The notes below the pieces were generated by a model, which was not told the origin of the DNA, ran no database searches, and saw only the letters and a program-made list of their open reading frames with translations. The position numbers and the translations under genes are program-made. Below, one piece after another: positions 27,585-38,266 of a stretch of 64,000 nucleotides of DNA. The stretch covers positions 5,997,501 through 6,061,500 of the forward strand of contig CP073042.1 in NCBI GenBank assembly GCA_018114805.1, read 5' to 3'. The stretch comes from Candidatus Streptomyces philanthi. GTDB taxonomy: Bacteria > Actinomycetota > Actinomycetes > Streptomycetales > Streptomycetaceae. The first letter of the stretch is position 1, and each line of letters starts with the position of its first letter.

Positions 27585-28646
27585 TACTTGAGGTTCGCCC
27601 GTACGAGCAGATATGACGAGGAACGGGCCGCCGATCGCGGCGGTGACCACGCCCACGGGGAGCGAGACCGGCAGGGCCGTACGCGTGATCAGGTCGGAGC
27701 CGATCAGCAGCAGCGCGCCCACGAGGCCGGAGGCCACCATCGACGGCGTCGGGCAGCGCGCCAGCCGCATCGCCACCTGCGGCGCGACCAGCGCGACGAA
27801 CGGAACCGGGCCCGCCGCGCTCACTGCCGCGGCGGCCAACAGCACCGCGCACAGCATCAGGACGGCCCGCACCCGGCCGTACCGCACGCCGAGGCCGGCG
27901 GCCACGTCGTCGCCCAGGTGCATCGGCTTGAACTGGAAGGCCACCGCGGCCACGACGAGGCACAGCACGAGCGTGCACCAGAGCGCCACCCGCACCTCGT
28001 CCCAGGACCGGTCGTCCAGCGAGCCGACCAGCCACGCCTGGGCCCTGGCCACGTCCTTGATGTCGGCCTTGGTGAGGAGCCAGGTCGTCACCGCCTCCGT
28101 CACGGCGCTCACCGAGATGCCGATGAGGATGAGCCGGAGGCCGTCGATCCCGCGCCGCCAGGCCAGGAAGTATACCAGCAGCCCGGTGCCGAGGCCGCCG
28201 GCGAGCGCCGCCGCTGACAGGCCGACCGAGCTGACGACCGCGGCCGTGGTGCCGCCGGAGACCGTCACCAGGAACACCGCGACCGTGCTGGCCCCGCCGG
28301 TGATGCCCAGCACGTCCGGGCTGGCAAGCGGGTTGCGCGCGAGGGACTGCAGGATCGCCCCGGAGACCCCCAGCGCGATCCCCACCACGACCCCGGCCAG
28401 GGCGCGCGGCATGCGCAGGTCCATGACCACGAACTCGTCGATTCGCTCGCCCCGGCCGAAGACGGTGGCGATCACCCGGGGGAGGCTGATGGCGAAGTCC
28501 CCGACGCTGATGGAGAGGCAGAACAGCAGGAACGTCGCCGCCGCCAGCACCAGCGTCACCAGCACGAGCCAGGGCCGCCACACGAACCAGAGGGGACCGA
28601 GCCGCACGCCGGGCGCCACCGATGTCTTCACGTCTGCCGCGTTCAC
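27584..28646 (-). pseudogene. Ferric-siderophore permease (FecCD family, second subunit), one-base insertion near the end
   Basis: About 354 residues, with the FecCD core: RMPRALAGVVVGIALGVSGAILQSLARNPLASPDVLGITGGAS and the late GPVPFVALVAPQVAMRL. As written, the frame runs through into the ATPase gene, making an apparent permease-ATPase fusion. Removing one base near 27612 (TTCCTCGTCATAT to TTCCTCGTCTAT) restores the family end YLLVRANLK and a TAA overlapping the ATPase ATG. So the fusion is most likely an artefact of one inserted A. It starts at GTG 28646, overlapping the previous permease stop (GTGA). Confidence 0.82.
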
Positions 28647-29515
28647 GCGCTCTTGAACTTCCCTCGCCACACCAGCACCGCGAAGAACGGGGCGCCGAGG
28701 AGGGCGACCGCCACCCCCGCGTCCAACTCGCCTGGCCGTACCACCAGGCGTCCCACGATGTCGCACACCAGCAGGACGACGGCGCCGAGCACGCCCGCGT
28801 ACGGCACCAGCCAGCGGTAGTCCGGACCGGTCAGGTACCGTGCCACGTGGGCCACCATCAGGCCGACGGCCACGCACGCGGTCACCGGCCAGATGACGTT
28901 GAACCTGACGCCGGCCACCGAGCCCGAGTTCCAGAACCGCAGCGCGTTCAGCAACTTCTGGTCGGACAGCGTGATGCCCGTGGTCATCGCCGTGAGGAAG
29001 ACGGTGATCCCCTGTCCGGCCAGGACGAGCGTCAGGGGGTTGCCCGCCCCGCGGCCGATGCTCGCCAGGCCGAAGACGACGACGCCGGCGAAGGCGAACC
29101 AGACGTACTGCAGCAGGTCGGTCAGCCCGAACACGGCGATCACCGTCACCACGGCGAACTAGGCGCCGGCGTTCACCCCCACCAGGCCCGTATCGGCTAT
29201 GGGATTGCGCGTGTACCCCTGGATCAACGCCCCGCCCACCCCCAGCGCGAGACCCGCCACGACCGCGAGCACCGTCCGGGGGACCCGCACGGTGCGCATG
29301 ATGAGCCTGATCTCGGTGAGCCGCTGGTCGGCGTCGGGCGCGGCGAACAGCCCGTGCCAGACCTCGGCGGGACTGAGCGCGCGTGCGCCGACCGCCAACG
29401 AGAGCCCCGCGGCGACGACGAGGACCGCCGCCAGCGCGCCCAGGCCCACGCTCCCCCGCCGGGGGGCGGCCGTGCGGTCGCCGGAGCGGGGCGCTCCACT
29501 GTCGTCGTGCCTCAT
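28643..29515 (-). pseudogene. Ferric-siderophore permease (FecCD family, first subunit), interrupted by TAG
   Basis: About 290 codons: RVPRTVLAVVAGLALGVGGALIQGYTRNPIADTGLVGVNAGA is the standard FecCD opening. Codon 119 (29161-29159) is TAG right after VNAGA; the family usually has Ser or Ala (GASFAV), so TCG to TAG is plausible. The frame continues unchanged with FAVVTVIAVFG and about seven further helices to TGA at 28643. It pairs with the second permease to form the membrane channel. The operon is led by a perfect iron box about 180 bases upstream. Confidence 0.82.
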
Positions 29516-29918
29516 GTCGAGGTTCGTCGTTCCTTCGGTCTGTCGGGCCCGCCAGTCGGGCACTCCCCGGGCCGGGCGGCACGCGTCACCGTTCGCGTGC
29601 TGGCCTGCTCGGCGAAGCCGTGCGGAGTGGGCCCGTGTTCAGCCGGCCACCCGCGCCAGGGCATGGCGACGAGCACGCCGACACGGCGAGCCAACTGAAC
29701 TTAGGTGAGCCTAAGTTAGTGTCGCGGTGCTGTCGACAGTCGGGTCCAGGGGCTTTCCCGGCCTGCGGCCCCACCGAGCGGCCTCGACGCGCGCGGGCTG
29801 CGGCGTGGTGGGCCGCGAGCACTCCCCGTCGTCCCCGCCGACGAGCCCGCCGCCCCGCAGTAGTGTCGTCCCCGACGGACGCCGCCGAGTCGCCGGGCCA
29901 TCAAGGGAGCGCCTGCCC
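29516..29918. other. Divergent regulatory region between iron-uptake operon and LysE gene
   Basis: A 403-base stretch with no supported gene. It holds the iron box at 29698-29717 and must contain promoters for both directions. The 180-base leader between the box and the permease start has no clear structure. Confidence 0.5.
29698..29717 (-). promoter_or_regulatory. Iron box (DmdR/IdeR operator) of the permease operon
   Basis: AACTTAGG-TGAG-CCTAAGTT is a perfect 8+4+8 palindrome containing TTAGGTGAGCCTAA, matching the actinobacterial iron-box consensus. It predicts iron-repressed transcription of the permease-permease-ATPase operon. Confidence 0.85.
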
Positions 29919-30638
29919 ATGAGCGTTGAGTTCTTCATCACCGCGTTGATCATCGTGGTCTCGCCGGGTACCGGAGCGGTGTACACCGTCGGCACGGGCC
30001 TGACGCGCGGATTCCGCATGTCGGTCGTGGCGGCCTTCGGCTGCACCCTCGGGATCGTCCCGCACCTGGCCGCTGCCATCGCGGGTCTCGCCGCGGTGTT
30101 GCACACCAGCGTGCTGGCCTTCGAGAGCTTCAGGTGGGCCGGCGTCGGCTACCTGCTCCTCCTCGCCTGGCAGACCCTGCGCGAGAAGGGGGCGATGAGG
30201 ATCGACACGGACGGCGGGGGCTAGACGAGGGAGAACTCGGCGGCACGGGTCACCTGGACCGCCATTCTGATCAACTTCCTCAACCCGAAGCTGTCCATGT
30301 TCTTCCTGGCGTTCCTGCCCCAGTTCGTCCCGGCCGACAGCGACAACTCCCTGCCGCACATGCTGGCGCTCTCGGCCGTCTTCATGGCCATGACGTTCGT
30401 CGTCTTCGTGCTCTAGGGCGCTTTCGCCGCGACCGTACGCGACCACATCGTCTCCCGCCCCACGGTGCTGGCCTGGATGCGGCGGACCTTCGCCGCGGCC
30501 TTCGTCGGCCTGGGCCTGCAACTGGCCCTCGCGAGCCGCTGCCCCCGCCGCCCACCACGGAAGCCAGCCGCGCGGGGCGGGCCCCGCCGCCCGGGCGGCC
30601 GGGGGCCGTGCGCCGCCCCTCGCCCGGCGGCGGGCTAA
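29919..30638 (+). pseudogene. LysE-family amino-acid exporter, two TAG codons
   Basis: The LysE/RhtB fold is clear: FFITALIIVVSPGTGAVYTVGTGLTRGFR at the start, then GVGYLLLLAWQTLRE, then after the first stop ILINFLNPKLSMFFLAFLPQF. In-frame TAG codons sit at codon 102 (30222-30224) and codon 166 (30414-30416); the second replaces a family tyrosine (FVVFVL-stop-GAFAA, usually VYGAFAA). After LQLALASR, where homologues end, the sequence reads TGC instead of TGA and runs to 30638, so the natural stop may also be altered. It would export amino acids or homoserine lactones. AAGGGAG precedes the ATG. Confidence 0.8.
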
Positions 30639-30841
30639 CCTAGCGCCCAGGCCCGACCACCGCGCCCGGGCCGACGGGTGCCGGCAGCGCTGACCTGGTG
30701 GGGCCGCGACGGTAGCCTCGTCAGCCCGCGTGCGTTCGCCGCCCCGGGACCGTGGCAAGGCGACGACCGGGTGGGCCCGACGGAAGGGGGGCGGCATGGC
30801 ACGGCGTACGGCAGCCGTCTCGCGCGGACCGGTGAGCGCCG

Positions 30842-31363
30842 GTGCGGACCCGGCCACGGCGGCTGACAGCGGCCGTCGTCGCCGTCCTCGTCGGCGTCCT
30901 CGGCCTGCTGTCGTCGGCCTCCCAGCCCGCGTACGGCTCCGCGCCGTCGCTCGCGCCCTTCACGGCGCAGGCCGGTGCCGCGCCTTCCGTACCCGGCGCG
31001 CCCGAGACGCCCGCGCCACCCGGCGCCACCAACCCCGGCCCCACCTCCTCGGGTCCCACCTCCCCGGGCACCACCGCCGGGTCGGCCGCCGTGGGGCGCG
31101 AGGCGGAACAGGCCCGCGGGTCAGGGCCGGAGGTGCGGGGGCCGCACGGCCGGCCCAGCGGCACCTGGCCGCGGCTGCACGCGGACCACTCCGGCACCCG
31201 GCACGCCGCAGCGCCCCCAGGCGCCACGCTGCTGCCCGTGCCGGTGGTGTTCGCCCCGCCCGTCGGCTGGCGTGCGCCGCCCACGGCGCCGTATGTCGGC
31301 CCCGACACGCGCCACCTCACCCCCTACTCCGGACGGGCACCGCCACCGCCATTCGGCAGCTGA
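30842..31363 (+). CDS. Small Pro/Ala-rich secreted protein, unknown function
   Basis: A 173-residue open frame starting at GTG, with a basic N-terminus and hydrophobic core (RRLTAAVVAVLVGVLGLLSSA) and a likely AYG cleavage site. The rest is rich in Pro, Ala, Gly and Thr, with no recognisable domain; it is probably disordered. It lies 64 bases ahead of the SecDF gene on the same strand. I do not recognise it; codon use (GC at third position) supports coding. Confidence 0.5.
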   Translation: MRTRPRRLTAAVVAVLVGVLGLLSSASQPAYGSAPSLAPFTAQAGAAPSVPGAPETPAPPGATNPGPTSSGPTSPGTTAGSAAVGREAEQARGSGPEVRGPHGRPSGTWPRLHADHSGTRHAAAPPGATLLPVPVVFAPPVGWRAPPTAPYVGPDTRHLTPYSGRAPPPPFGS

Positions 31364-31427
31364 CCCTTTCCCCATTTCCCTTCCGCGCCGCCTCGCGCGG
31401 CCGCGGTATGCCTGCCGGAGGCATCCT

Positions 31428-33822
31428 TTGACGCGCTCCATGCGGGTGCGGGCCCTGCTCGCCCTCGCCATCGTCGCCTTGTCGCTCTACGTCGCCGTGA
31501 CCGTGCCCGCCCGTCTCGGCCTCGACCTACGGGGTGGCACGCAGATCGTGCTCGAAACCCGTGACACACCCACCGCAACGGCCGACTCCGAAGCCACCGA
31601 CCGAACGCTGGAGGTACTGCGCCGCCGGGTGGACGCGCTCGGCATCACCGAACCCACCCTGACCCGCTCCGGCGACCAACGCATCATCGTCGAGCTGCCC
31701 GGCGTGCAGGACCCGCGCGAGGCCGCCGACGTCCTGGGCCGCACCGCCCAACTCGCCTTCCACCCCGTACTCGGCGAGGCCCCACCCGGCACCGCGGACG
31801 AGACGAACAAGGAGAAGATAGGGAGGCGAGAACAACGAGGGCAGCAAGGCGGGCAAGCCCGGTAAGCCCAGCAAATCAGACAAGGGTGAACTCGTGTTGC
31901 CTGACGAGGAGGGCAGGCCGCTGTGGCTGGGCCCGTCGTCGCTGAACGGGGGCGAGGTCGCCGAGGCCGAGGCGCGCATCGAACCGCAGCAGGGGCTCGG
32001 CTGGTTCGTCAGCGTCGACTTCCACAAGGGAGGCAAGGGCAAGTGGGCCGACCTGACCGGCGAGGCCGCCTGCGCCGCTCCTGGTGACCCCGTCCGCCGG
32101 GTGGCGATCGTGTTGGACGACGAGGTCATCTCGTCCCCGCAGGTGGACCTCGGTGTCCAGTGCGGCAAGGGCATCGCGGGCGGCTCGACCCAGATCACCG
32201 GGGACTTCGACCGTAAGGAGGCCCGCGAACTCGCCCTGCTCATCAACGGCTGCGCCCTGCCGGTGCCGGTCGAGGCCGTCGAACAGCGCACCGTCAGCCC
32301 CACCCTGGGTGCCGCCGCCATCGAGGCGAGCGCTCAGGCCGCCATCATCGGCACGGCCCTGACCGGCCTGTTCATCATGGCGGTCTACCGCCTCCTGGGC
32401 GGCCTGGCGGTCATCGCCCTGGCCTGCTACGGAGTCATCTCCTACGCCGCCCTGGTCGGGTTGGGCGCCACGCTCACGCTGCCCGGGCTCGCCGGGTTCG
32501 TGCTGGCGATCGGCATGGCCGTCCACGCCAACGTGCTGGTCTTCGAACGGGCCCGCGAGGCGACCGCGACACGACAGCGGAAGACCCCGCGCTCGGCGCT
32601 GGCGGCCGGCTTCCGGGAGGCACTGAGCGCCATCGCCGACTCCAACATCACCACGCTCATCGCCGCCGCGCTGCTGTTCCTCTTCGCCTCGGGCCCGGTC
32701 CGCGGCTTCGGCGTGACGCTGGGCATCGGCGTCCTGGCCTCCATGGTCAGCGCCCTGGTGATCACCCGCGCGCTGGCCGACCTCGCGGTGGCCCGGCGCG
32801 CGGTGCGGCGGCGGCCCGGCATCACCAGAATCGCCCACATCGGCGCGGTCCGCACCCGCCTCACCCGGCGCGACCCGGACCTGATGGGTCGCCGGCGGTG
32901 CTGGCTCGCCGCCTCGGCCGTGGCCATGGTGCTGGCCACGGCGGGCATCCTGGTGCGCGGGCTCGACTTCGGCGTGGAGTTCACCGGCGGCCGGCTCGTG
33001 GAGTACGCGACCACCAAGCCTGTGGACGTCGACCGGGCCCGGGACGCGGTGGCCGACGCCGGCTTCCCGCGCGCGGTCGTGCAGGCCTCGGGCGACGGCG
33101 AGCTGACGGTGCGTACCGGTGGGATGTCGAACGCCTAGGAAGCACGGGTGGGCGAGGCGATCGGCGACCTCGTGGGGGGCGAGGCGGAGAAGGTCCGCGA
33201 CGAACTCATCGGGCCCAGCATGTGTGAGGAGCTGCGGCGCGGGGCCCTGATCGCGGTGGCGGTGGGGGCCCAGTTGCTCTACCTCGCCGTCCGGTTCCGC
33301 TTCGCCCTCGGCGTCTCGGCCGTGGTGGCGATGGTGCACGACGCGCTCATCGTGGTGGGCGCCTTTGCCTGGCTCGGCAAGCCCATTGACGGGGTCTTCC
33401 TGGCCGCGCTGCTGACGGTGATCGGCTACTCGGTGAACGACTCCGTCGTGATCTTCGACCGGGTCAGGCAGCTCCAGGCCAGCCACCCGGAGCAGCCGTA
33501 CGCGCGCACGACCAACACCGCGCTGTTCCAGACGGTGCCGCGCACCGTCAACACCGGCATGGGCGCCCTGTGCATCCTGGCCACGCTCGCCCTGGTGGGT
33601 GGCGACTCGCTGACCGACTTCGCCCTCGCGCTGCTGATCGGCGTTGCCGTCGGCACGTACTCCTCGATGTTCACCGCGGCCCCCCTCGCGGTGGAGCTCC
33701 AGGCGCGCGGCATGTCCACCTCCCGCCCGTCCGGCGGCGACGGGGGCGCCGGCGACCACGAGCGCGCCGGCGCCGCCAAGGCCCGGGCCCGCACCCGGTC
33801 GGGGGCCGGCCTCTCGCGCTGA
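31428..33822 (+). pseudogene. Fused SecDF protein-export subunit, frameshift plus TAG
   Basis: A single reading path of about 797 codons joins SecD and SecF. SecD: LGLDLRGGTQIVLET, RRRVDALGITEPTL, the D4-like helix region HANVLVFERARE. SecF: GLDFGVEFTGGRLVEY, then VIGYSVNDSVVIFDRVRQ. The TTG start at 31428 has GGAGG six bases upstream. The frame breaks at about 31820-31890 in a Gly/Lys/Ser-rich insertion within the periplasmic loop, and TAG at 33136-33138 interrupts the SecF half just after GMSNA. SecDF uses the proton gradient to pull secreted proteins out. Streptomyces carry separate secD and secF elsewhere, so this is probably an additional paralogue. Confidence 0.82.
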
Positions 33823-34538
33823 GACCGGCGCGGGCCACGCCCGACGGCGCGGTCGCCGGCCCACGCGCGCCGGCCCACGCGGGGACGCGCGGCGCTGTCG
33901 GGTCGCGCCGTACGGACGCCCTCTGGGCCAGGCCGGTTGAAACCGGCGGGCCGCCCTTGGTCCGCTGGAGCCACCGGTCGGGCTCCGGCCGGCGCGTCCG
34001 GCCGCCCCCGGGCACCCCCGCGCACCGCCCGCACTCCACGCCCGACACCACCGCCGTGACCCGATCGCGGCACGCGGCCCACGCCGGCGCGCCGTACGGA
34101 GCCGCCCGGCCGGGCCGCTGCCGGCGCGCCTCGACCGCGACCCCGGCGCCCGCCGACGCCCCCCACCGCCGCCTGCCGCGCCCGCCCCCACCCGCCGTGA
34201 CCGCAGGTGGTGGCCCGTTTCGCCGGACACGACCGGCCCCGTACCCGCGCGCTCGGTACACGCGGTCAGCCGGCGCCCGCACCCGCCGGGCCCGCCCTCC
34301 TCCGCCCCCGGTCGGACCACCGGCGGCGAGTCCTCGGAATGCGGAGACCGGCCCGCTGGCGCAGCCTTGCGGTAAGCCCAGGGCCGGGTGCCGGCCTCCT
34401 GCGCGCGGGCAGGCGCGTGGGCTCACCTCCGCTGCGCCATCGCGGACGAAGTGGGCACCGGAACGGAACCACCCTGCTCGTACGCCTTCCGGCACGCGGG
34501 CGTACGGGCGCACGGACACTCGCCGAGGAGCCAAAGGC
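33823..34538. other. Long spacer upstream of the catalase gene
   Basis: A 716-base stretch without a convincing gene. Open frames here lack known motifs and are uniformly Pro/Arg/Ala-rich, as expected from non-coding GC-rich DNA. A Fur-type catalase regulator often sits here in Streptomyces, but none can be recognised. Only the GAGGAG ribosome site near 34525 is clear. Confidence 0.4.
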
Positions 34539-36194
34539 ATGACCGACGTTTCCAGCTTGGGTTCACCCGAAGACGACCCCCAAACGGTGCTCACCGACCG
34601 GCAGGGCCATCAGATCTATGACAACCAGAACCAGCGCACGGTGAGCGCCCGCGGCCCGGCCACCCTGGAGAACTACCACTTCCTGGAGAAGATCAGCCAC
34701 TTCGACCGGGAGCGCATCCCGGAGCGCGTCGTGCACCCCCGGGGCGTCACCTCCTACGGCTACTTCGAGGCGTACGGGGCCTGGGGCGACGAGCCGATCA
34801 GCCAGTACACCCGGGCCAAGCTGTTCCAGGAGCGCGGCAAGCGCACCGACGTGGCCGTGCTGTTCTCCACGGTCATCGGCGGTCGCGACTCGTCGGAGGC
34901 GGCACGCGACGCGCGCGGCTTCGCCGTCAAATTCTACACCGAGGACGGCAACTGGGACTTGGTCGGCAACAACCTCGGCGTCTTCTTCATCCGGGACGCC
35001 GTGAAGTTCCCCGACGTCATCCACGCCCTCAAGCCCGACCCGGTCTCCCACGAGCAGAAGCCCGCCCGCATCTTCGACTTCATGTCGCAGACGCCGGAGT
35101 GCATGCACATGCTGGTCAACCTGTTCAGCCCGCGCGGCATCCCGGCGGACTACCGGCACATGCAGGGCTTCGGGGCGAACACCTACAAGTGGGTCGATGC
35201 CGAGGGCGAGACCGTGCTCGTCAAGTACCACTGGATGCCCAAGCAGGGCGTGCGCAGCATGACCGAGGAGGACGCGGCGAACGTTCAGGCGGGCGAGCTG
35301 GGCCACGCGACGAAGGACCTGTACGAGGCCATCGGCCGGGGCGAGTACCCCGAGTGGGAACTGCTCGTGCAGATCATGGCCGACGGCGACGACCCCGAGC
35401 TGGACTTCGACCCGCTGGACGACACCAAGACTTGGCCTGAGCAGCTCTTCCCGCCCAAGCCCGTCGGTCGTCTGGTGCTCGACCGCACGGTCGACAACTA
35501 CTACGCGGAGAACGAGCAGATCGCCTTCGGCACCGGCGTCCTCATCGACGGCCTCGACTTCTCCTACGACAAGATGCTCGTCGGGCGGACGTTCTCCTAC
35601 AGCGACACCCAGCGCTACCGCGTCGGCCCCAACTACCTCCAACTGCCGGTCAACCAGGACAAGAACACGGAGGTGCGCACCAACCAGCGGGACGGGTTCA
35701 TGGCCTACGACAACCGCGCGACCAACGCGAACCCCGAGGTCAACTACGAGCCGTCGATCACCGGCGGCCTGCACGAGGGCCAGTACCCGACCCACGACGA
35801 CCAGGGGCCGGAGATCAGGGGCCGGCTGACCCGCAAGCGCATCCCGCTCGCCAACGACTACCAGCAGGCCGGCCAGCGCTACCTGTTGTTGGAGGACTGG
35901 GAGCGCGACGACCTGGTCACCAACTTCGTAAACCTCATCTCCCAGTGTGACCGCCGGGTGCAGGAGCGCATGGTCTGGCACTTCCTGCTGGTCGAGAACG
36001 ACCTCGGCCTGCGGGTGGGCAAGGGGCTGGGCATCCGGCCCTCCTGACCTACCTGGAACCGCTGCTCGGCCAGAGCCTGACGGGCGAGGACCGCGAACGC
36101 CTGGGCCGGCTTGGCGACAACCCGCCGCGCGACGTGTCGGGACTCACCATGACCCACTGCGTCCCCCGACGAGCGCCACGTGGTGATCCGGTGA
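34539..36194 (+). pseudogene. Monofunctional haem catalase, frameshifted only near the C-terminus
   Basis: Catalase core is intact for about 502 residues: RVVHPRGVTSYGYFE with the distal His, DLVGNNLGVFFIRD with the distal Asn, and the proximal RYRVGPNYLQLPVN with the haem-binding Tyr. It converts H2O2 to water and O2. The first stop is at 36045, but the family C-terminus continues in a shifted frame (YLEPLLGQSLTGEDRERL, GPRDVSGLTMTHCVP-like) and then in a third frame (DERHVVIR) to TGA at 36194. The second shift is one extra C in a run of five. The enzyme may be functional even as written. ATG 34539 has GAGGAG upstream. Confidence 0.85.
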
Positions 36195-36409
36195 CGACCG
36201 GCCCGCCCCGAGCCGGGCCCGCCGCCCGGGACGCGCCCGCGTGCCGCGCGCCCGCGCGTGCGCCCTGGTCAGCGGCGTCAACGCGGTGCCGTCGACGAGC
36301 GCGTTACAGGTGGGCGCCGCCGCGCCCACCGCACTCGGACGTGGCCGGCACGGTGGCGGGTATCGGAAACACGCTTGTCCGTGGGCCGCCCCGCACAGAG
36401 GATCGGATC

Positions 36410-36655
36410 ATGTACGAGAGCGCTGAGCAGTGGCGAATACGGTTTGACGCCGAGGTGACCTTCGGCAACGGGGGCGGCCTCCAGACACGGGGCTTCTTGC
36501 TGGACGTCTCGGCGCCGGACATCGACGACCGGGAACTGGCTGACCTGTTCGTGCGCGAACTCGGCCTCCTGATGGTAGCCGAGGTGCGGATCAGCGGGCG
36601 CGAGGCGGTGCGGGAGGCACACCGGGGGGCTGCGGAGCGCCGCCGACGGGCACGG
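36410..36655 (+). CDS. Small conserved-looking protein ahead of the cyclase
   Basis: A reading frame from ATG 36410 with about 75 plausible residues (YESAEQWRIRFDAEVTF, RGFLLDVSAPDIDDRELADLFVRELGLLM). It looks like a folded alpha/beta protein. The frame stays open well beyond this point but loses protein-like composition after a run of six G residues near 36625, so the true end is unclear. It directly precedes the cyclase and probably shares its transcript. Function unknown. Confidence 0.45.
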
Positions 36656-36692
36656 GGCCACGGGAGCTCGCGGGGCCGCGGACCGCCGGTTC

Positions 36693-37356
36693 GTGGAACT
36701 CAGCCACACCGTGCGGCACGGCATGACCACCTACCCCGGCCTGCCGGGTCCCGAGATCGGCGACCACCTTTCGCGGCGGGCCTCGCGCGACCACTATGCG
36801 CCGGGGACCGGGGACCGAGTTCGCCATCGGCCGCATCACGATGGTCTCCAACACCGGCACCTACCTCGACAGCCCGTTCCACCGCTTCCCCGACGGGGCC
36901 GACCTCGCCGGCCTGCCGCTGGAGAAGCTGACCGACCTGGACGGGGTGGTCGTGCGGGTGGTGGGCCACGAAGGGCGCGCGCTGGACCGCGAGACGCTGC
37001 TGCCACACGACGTCGCGGGCCGGGCCGTGCTGGTCCACACCGGCTGGGCGCGGCACTGTGGCACCGAGCAGTAAGGGAGCGGCCACCCGTTCCTCACCGC
37101 GGCGGCCGCCGACTGGTTGGTCGAACAGGGGGCCGCCCTCGTCGGCATCGACTCCCTCAACATCGACGACACGGACGACGGCGCCCGCCCCGCGCACACC
37201 GCGCTGCTCGCGGCCGGCATCCCCGTCGTGGAGCACCTGCGCGGCCTGGAACACCTGCCCCCGCGCGGCTTCCGTTTCCACGCCGTTCCGCCGCCCGTCG
37301 AGGGCATGGGCACCTTCCCGGTACGCGCCTACGCCCTGCTCGACACGGACCGCTGA
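36693..37356 (+). pseudogene. Cyclase/kynurenine-formamidase-like hydrolase, frameshift plus TAA
   Basis: The metal-dependent cyclase family is recognised by ELSHTVRHGMTTYPGLPGPEI, then MVSNTGTYLDSPFHRF with the DxPxH metal site, and GIDSLNIDD. The frame shifts near 36800 in a GGGGACCGGGGACCG repeat, and TAA at 37072-37074 interrupts the text GTEQ-stop-GSGHPFLT, where homologues have tyrosine (TAC). The frame is kept across the TAA. Members hydrolyse formylkynurenine, isatin or similar cyclic amides. The 5' limit is uncertain because no good start lies in frame before the GTG at 36693. Confidence 0.72.
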
Positions 37357-37563
37357 CCCGCCCCGAGCCACGGCGGGCCCTCGCACCGGGGCCCGCCCGG
37401 CGCCCTCCCGAGGTCCCGGCGACCGATTCCCCGATCCCCCCGAATCCCCCGAATCCGCACCGGGGCCGCGCGCCGTGCCGTACGGTCGGGAGACGTCGAG
37501 GGCGGCATCGGCCCGGGGCCCGGAGGCGCGGTACCCCTTACGGTGCCGGAAGGAGGGACGGTC

Positions 37564-38031
37564 GTGGCGGACCAGGAAGACCCGCACGAGGTGGCGTTGG
37601 CGCGCTACCGGCTCTACGTGGACACGCTCCGCGCCCGCATGCCCAAGGAGCAGTTCGACCTCCTCATGGAGGTGATCCGGATGTGGGCCGAGCACGGCGG
37701 CGGCACCATCCGGCTCAGCCTGGACGGCCCAGACAAGGAGCTGTTCACCCAGGCCATGCAGCAGGAACTGCTCAACCTCATGGGGTTGATCGGAGCGCTC
37801 GAACCCGGCCACGAGGACCGCGCCGACCACGTGGTGGCCCAGCTCGGGGACGGCGAACACGCCAAGGGCGCCATGTCGTTGGTGCCCCCCGACGTCGCCG
37901 CGGACCCGGAACGCCTGCGCGCCATGCGCGACCGCCTCGACGCCCAGCAGCGCCAGCGCGTCCTCGACCGACGGGAAGTGGAGAACATCGCCCGCGCCTC
38001 GGGCATGCCGACGACCACCGACGACTCCTGA
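37564..38031 (+). CDS. Hypothetical alpha-helical protein
   Basis: A 155-residue protein, mostly charged helices: YRLYVDTLRARMPKEQFDLLMEVIRMWAEHGG, then LNLMGLIGALEP. No signal or membrane segment. I do not recognise a family. The GTG at 37564 follows a very strong GGAAGGAGGG ribosome site; the open frame upstream of it is not needed. It stands alone between the cyclase and a small lipoprotein unit. Confidence 0.6.
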   Translation: MADQEDPHEVALARYRLYVDTLRARMPKEQFDLLMEVIRMWAEHGGGTIRLSLDGPDKELFTQAMQQELLNLMGLIGALEPGHEDRADHVVAQLGDGEHAKGAMSLVPPDVAADPERLRAMRDRLDAQQRQRVLDRREVENIARASGMPTTTDDS

Positions 38032-38158
38032 CGGCGGGGTGCGGGGGCCGGCCGTGAGGGCGGACGTCCGTCACACCGTGCGGCCCTGTCTCCCACCTCG
38101 GCCTCGAACGTGCCTCCTTCACAGCAACGGCCCCGCCCCGGGCCTGCGGGGCCGTACG

Positions 38159-38266
38159 ATGCGGACGACGCACCACCTCACGGCGGACCCGGCCCGGAGG
38201 GCGCCCCCACCGGGCAGTGACGCGGTGTCGGAAGCGCTGGACCGCATGGTTGAGGAGCTGTCGTGA
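38159..38266 (+). CDS. Possible 35-residue leader protein coupled to the lipoprotein
   Basis: A short frame from ATG 38159 whose TGA overlaps the GTG start of the next gene (GTGA). The C-terminal half (DAVSEALDRMVEEL) would be helical. The tight overlap suggests translational coupling, but so small a frame could be chance. Confidence 0.35.
   Translation: MRTTHHLTADPARRAPPPGSDAVSEALDRMVEELS

Noticed and set aside
23581..28581. A 1666-codon minus-strand open frame covering binding protein, ATPase and permease
   Set aside because: Only the ABC half-transporter at its C-terminal end is real; the remainder is an Arg/Pro-rich shadow of genes in other frames.
33823..34538. A Fur-type regulator upstream of the catalase
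   Set aside because: No frame shows the Fur helix-turn-helix or the HHDHxxC metal motif.
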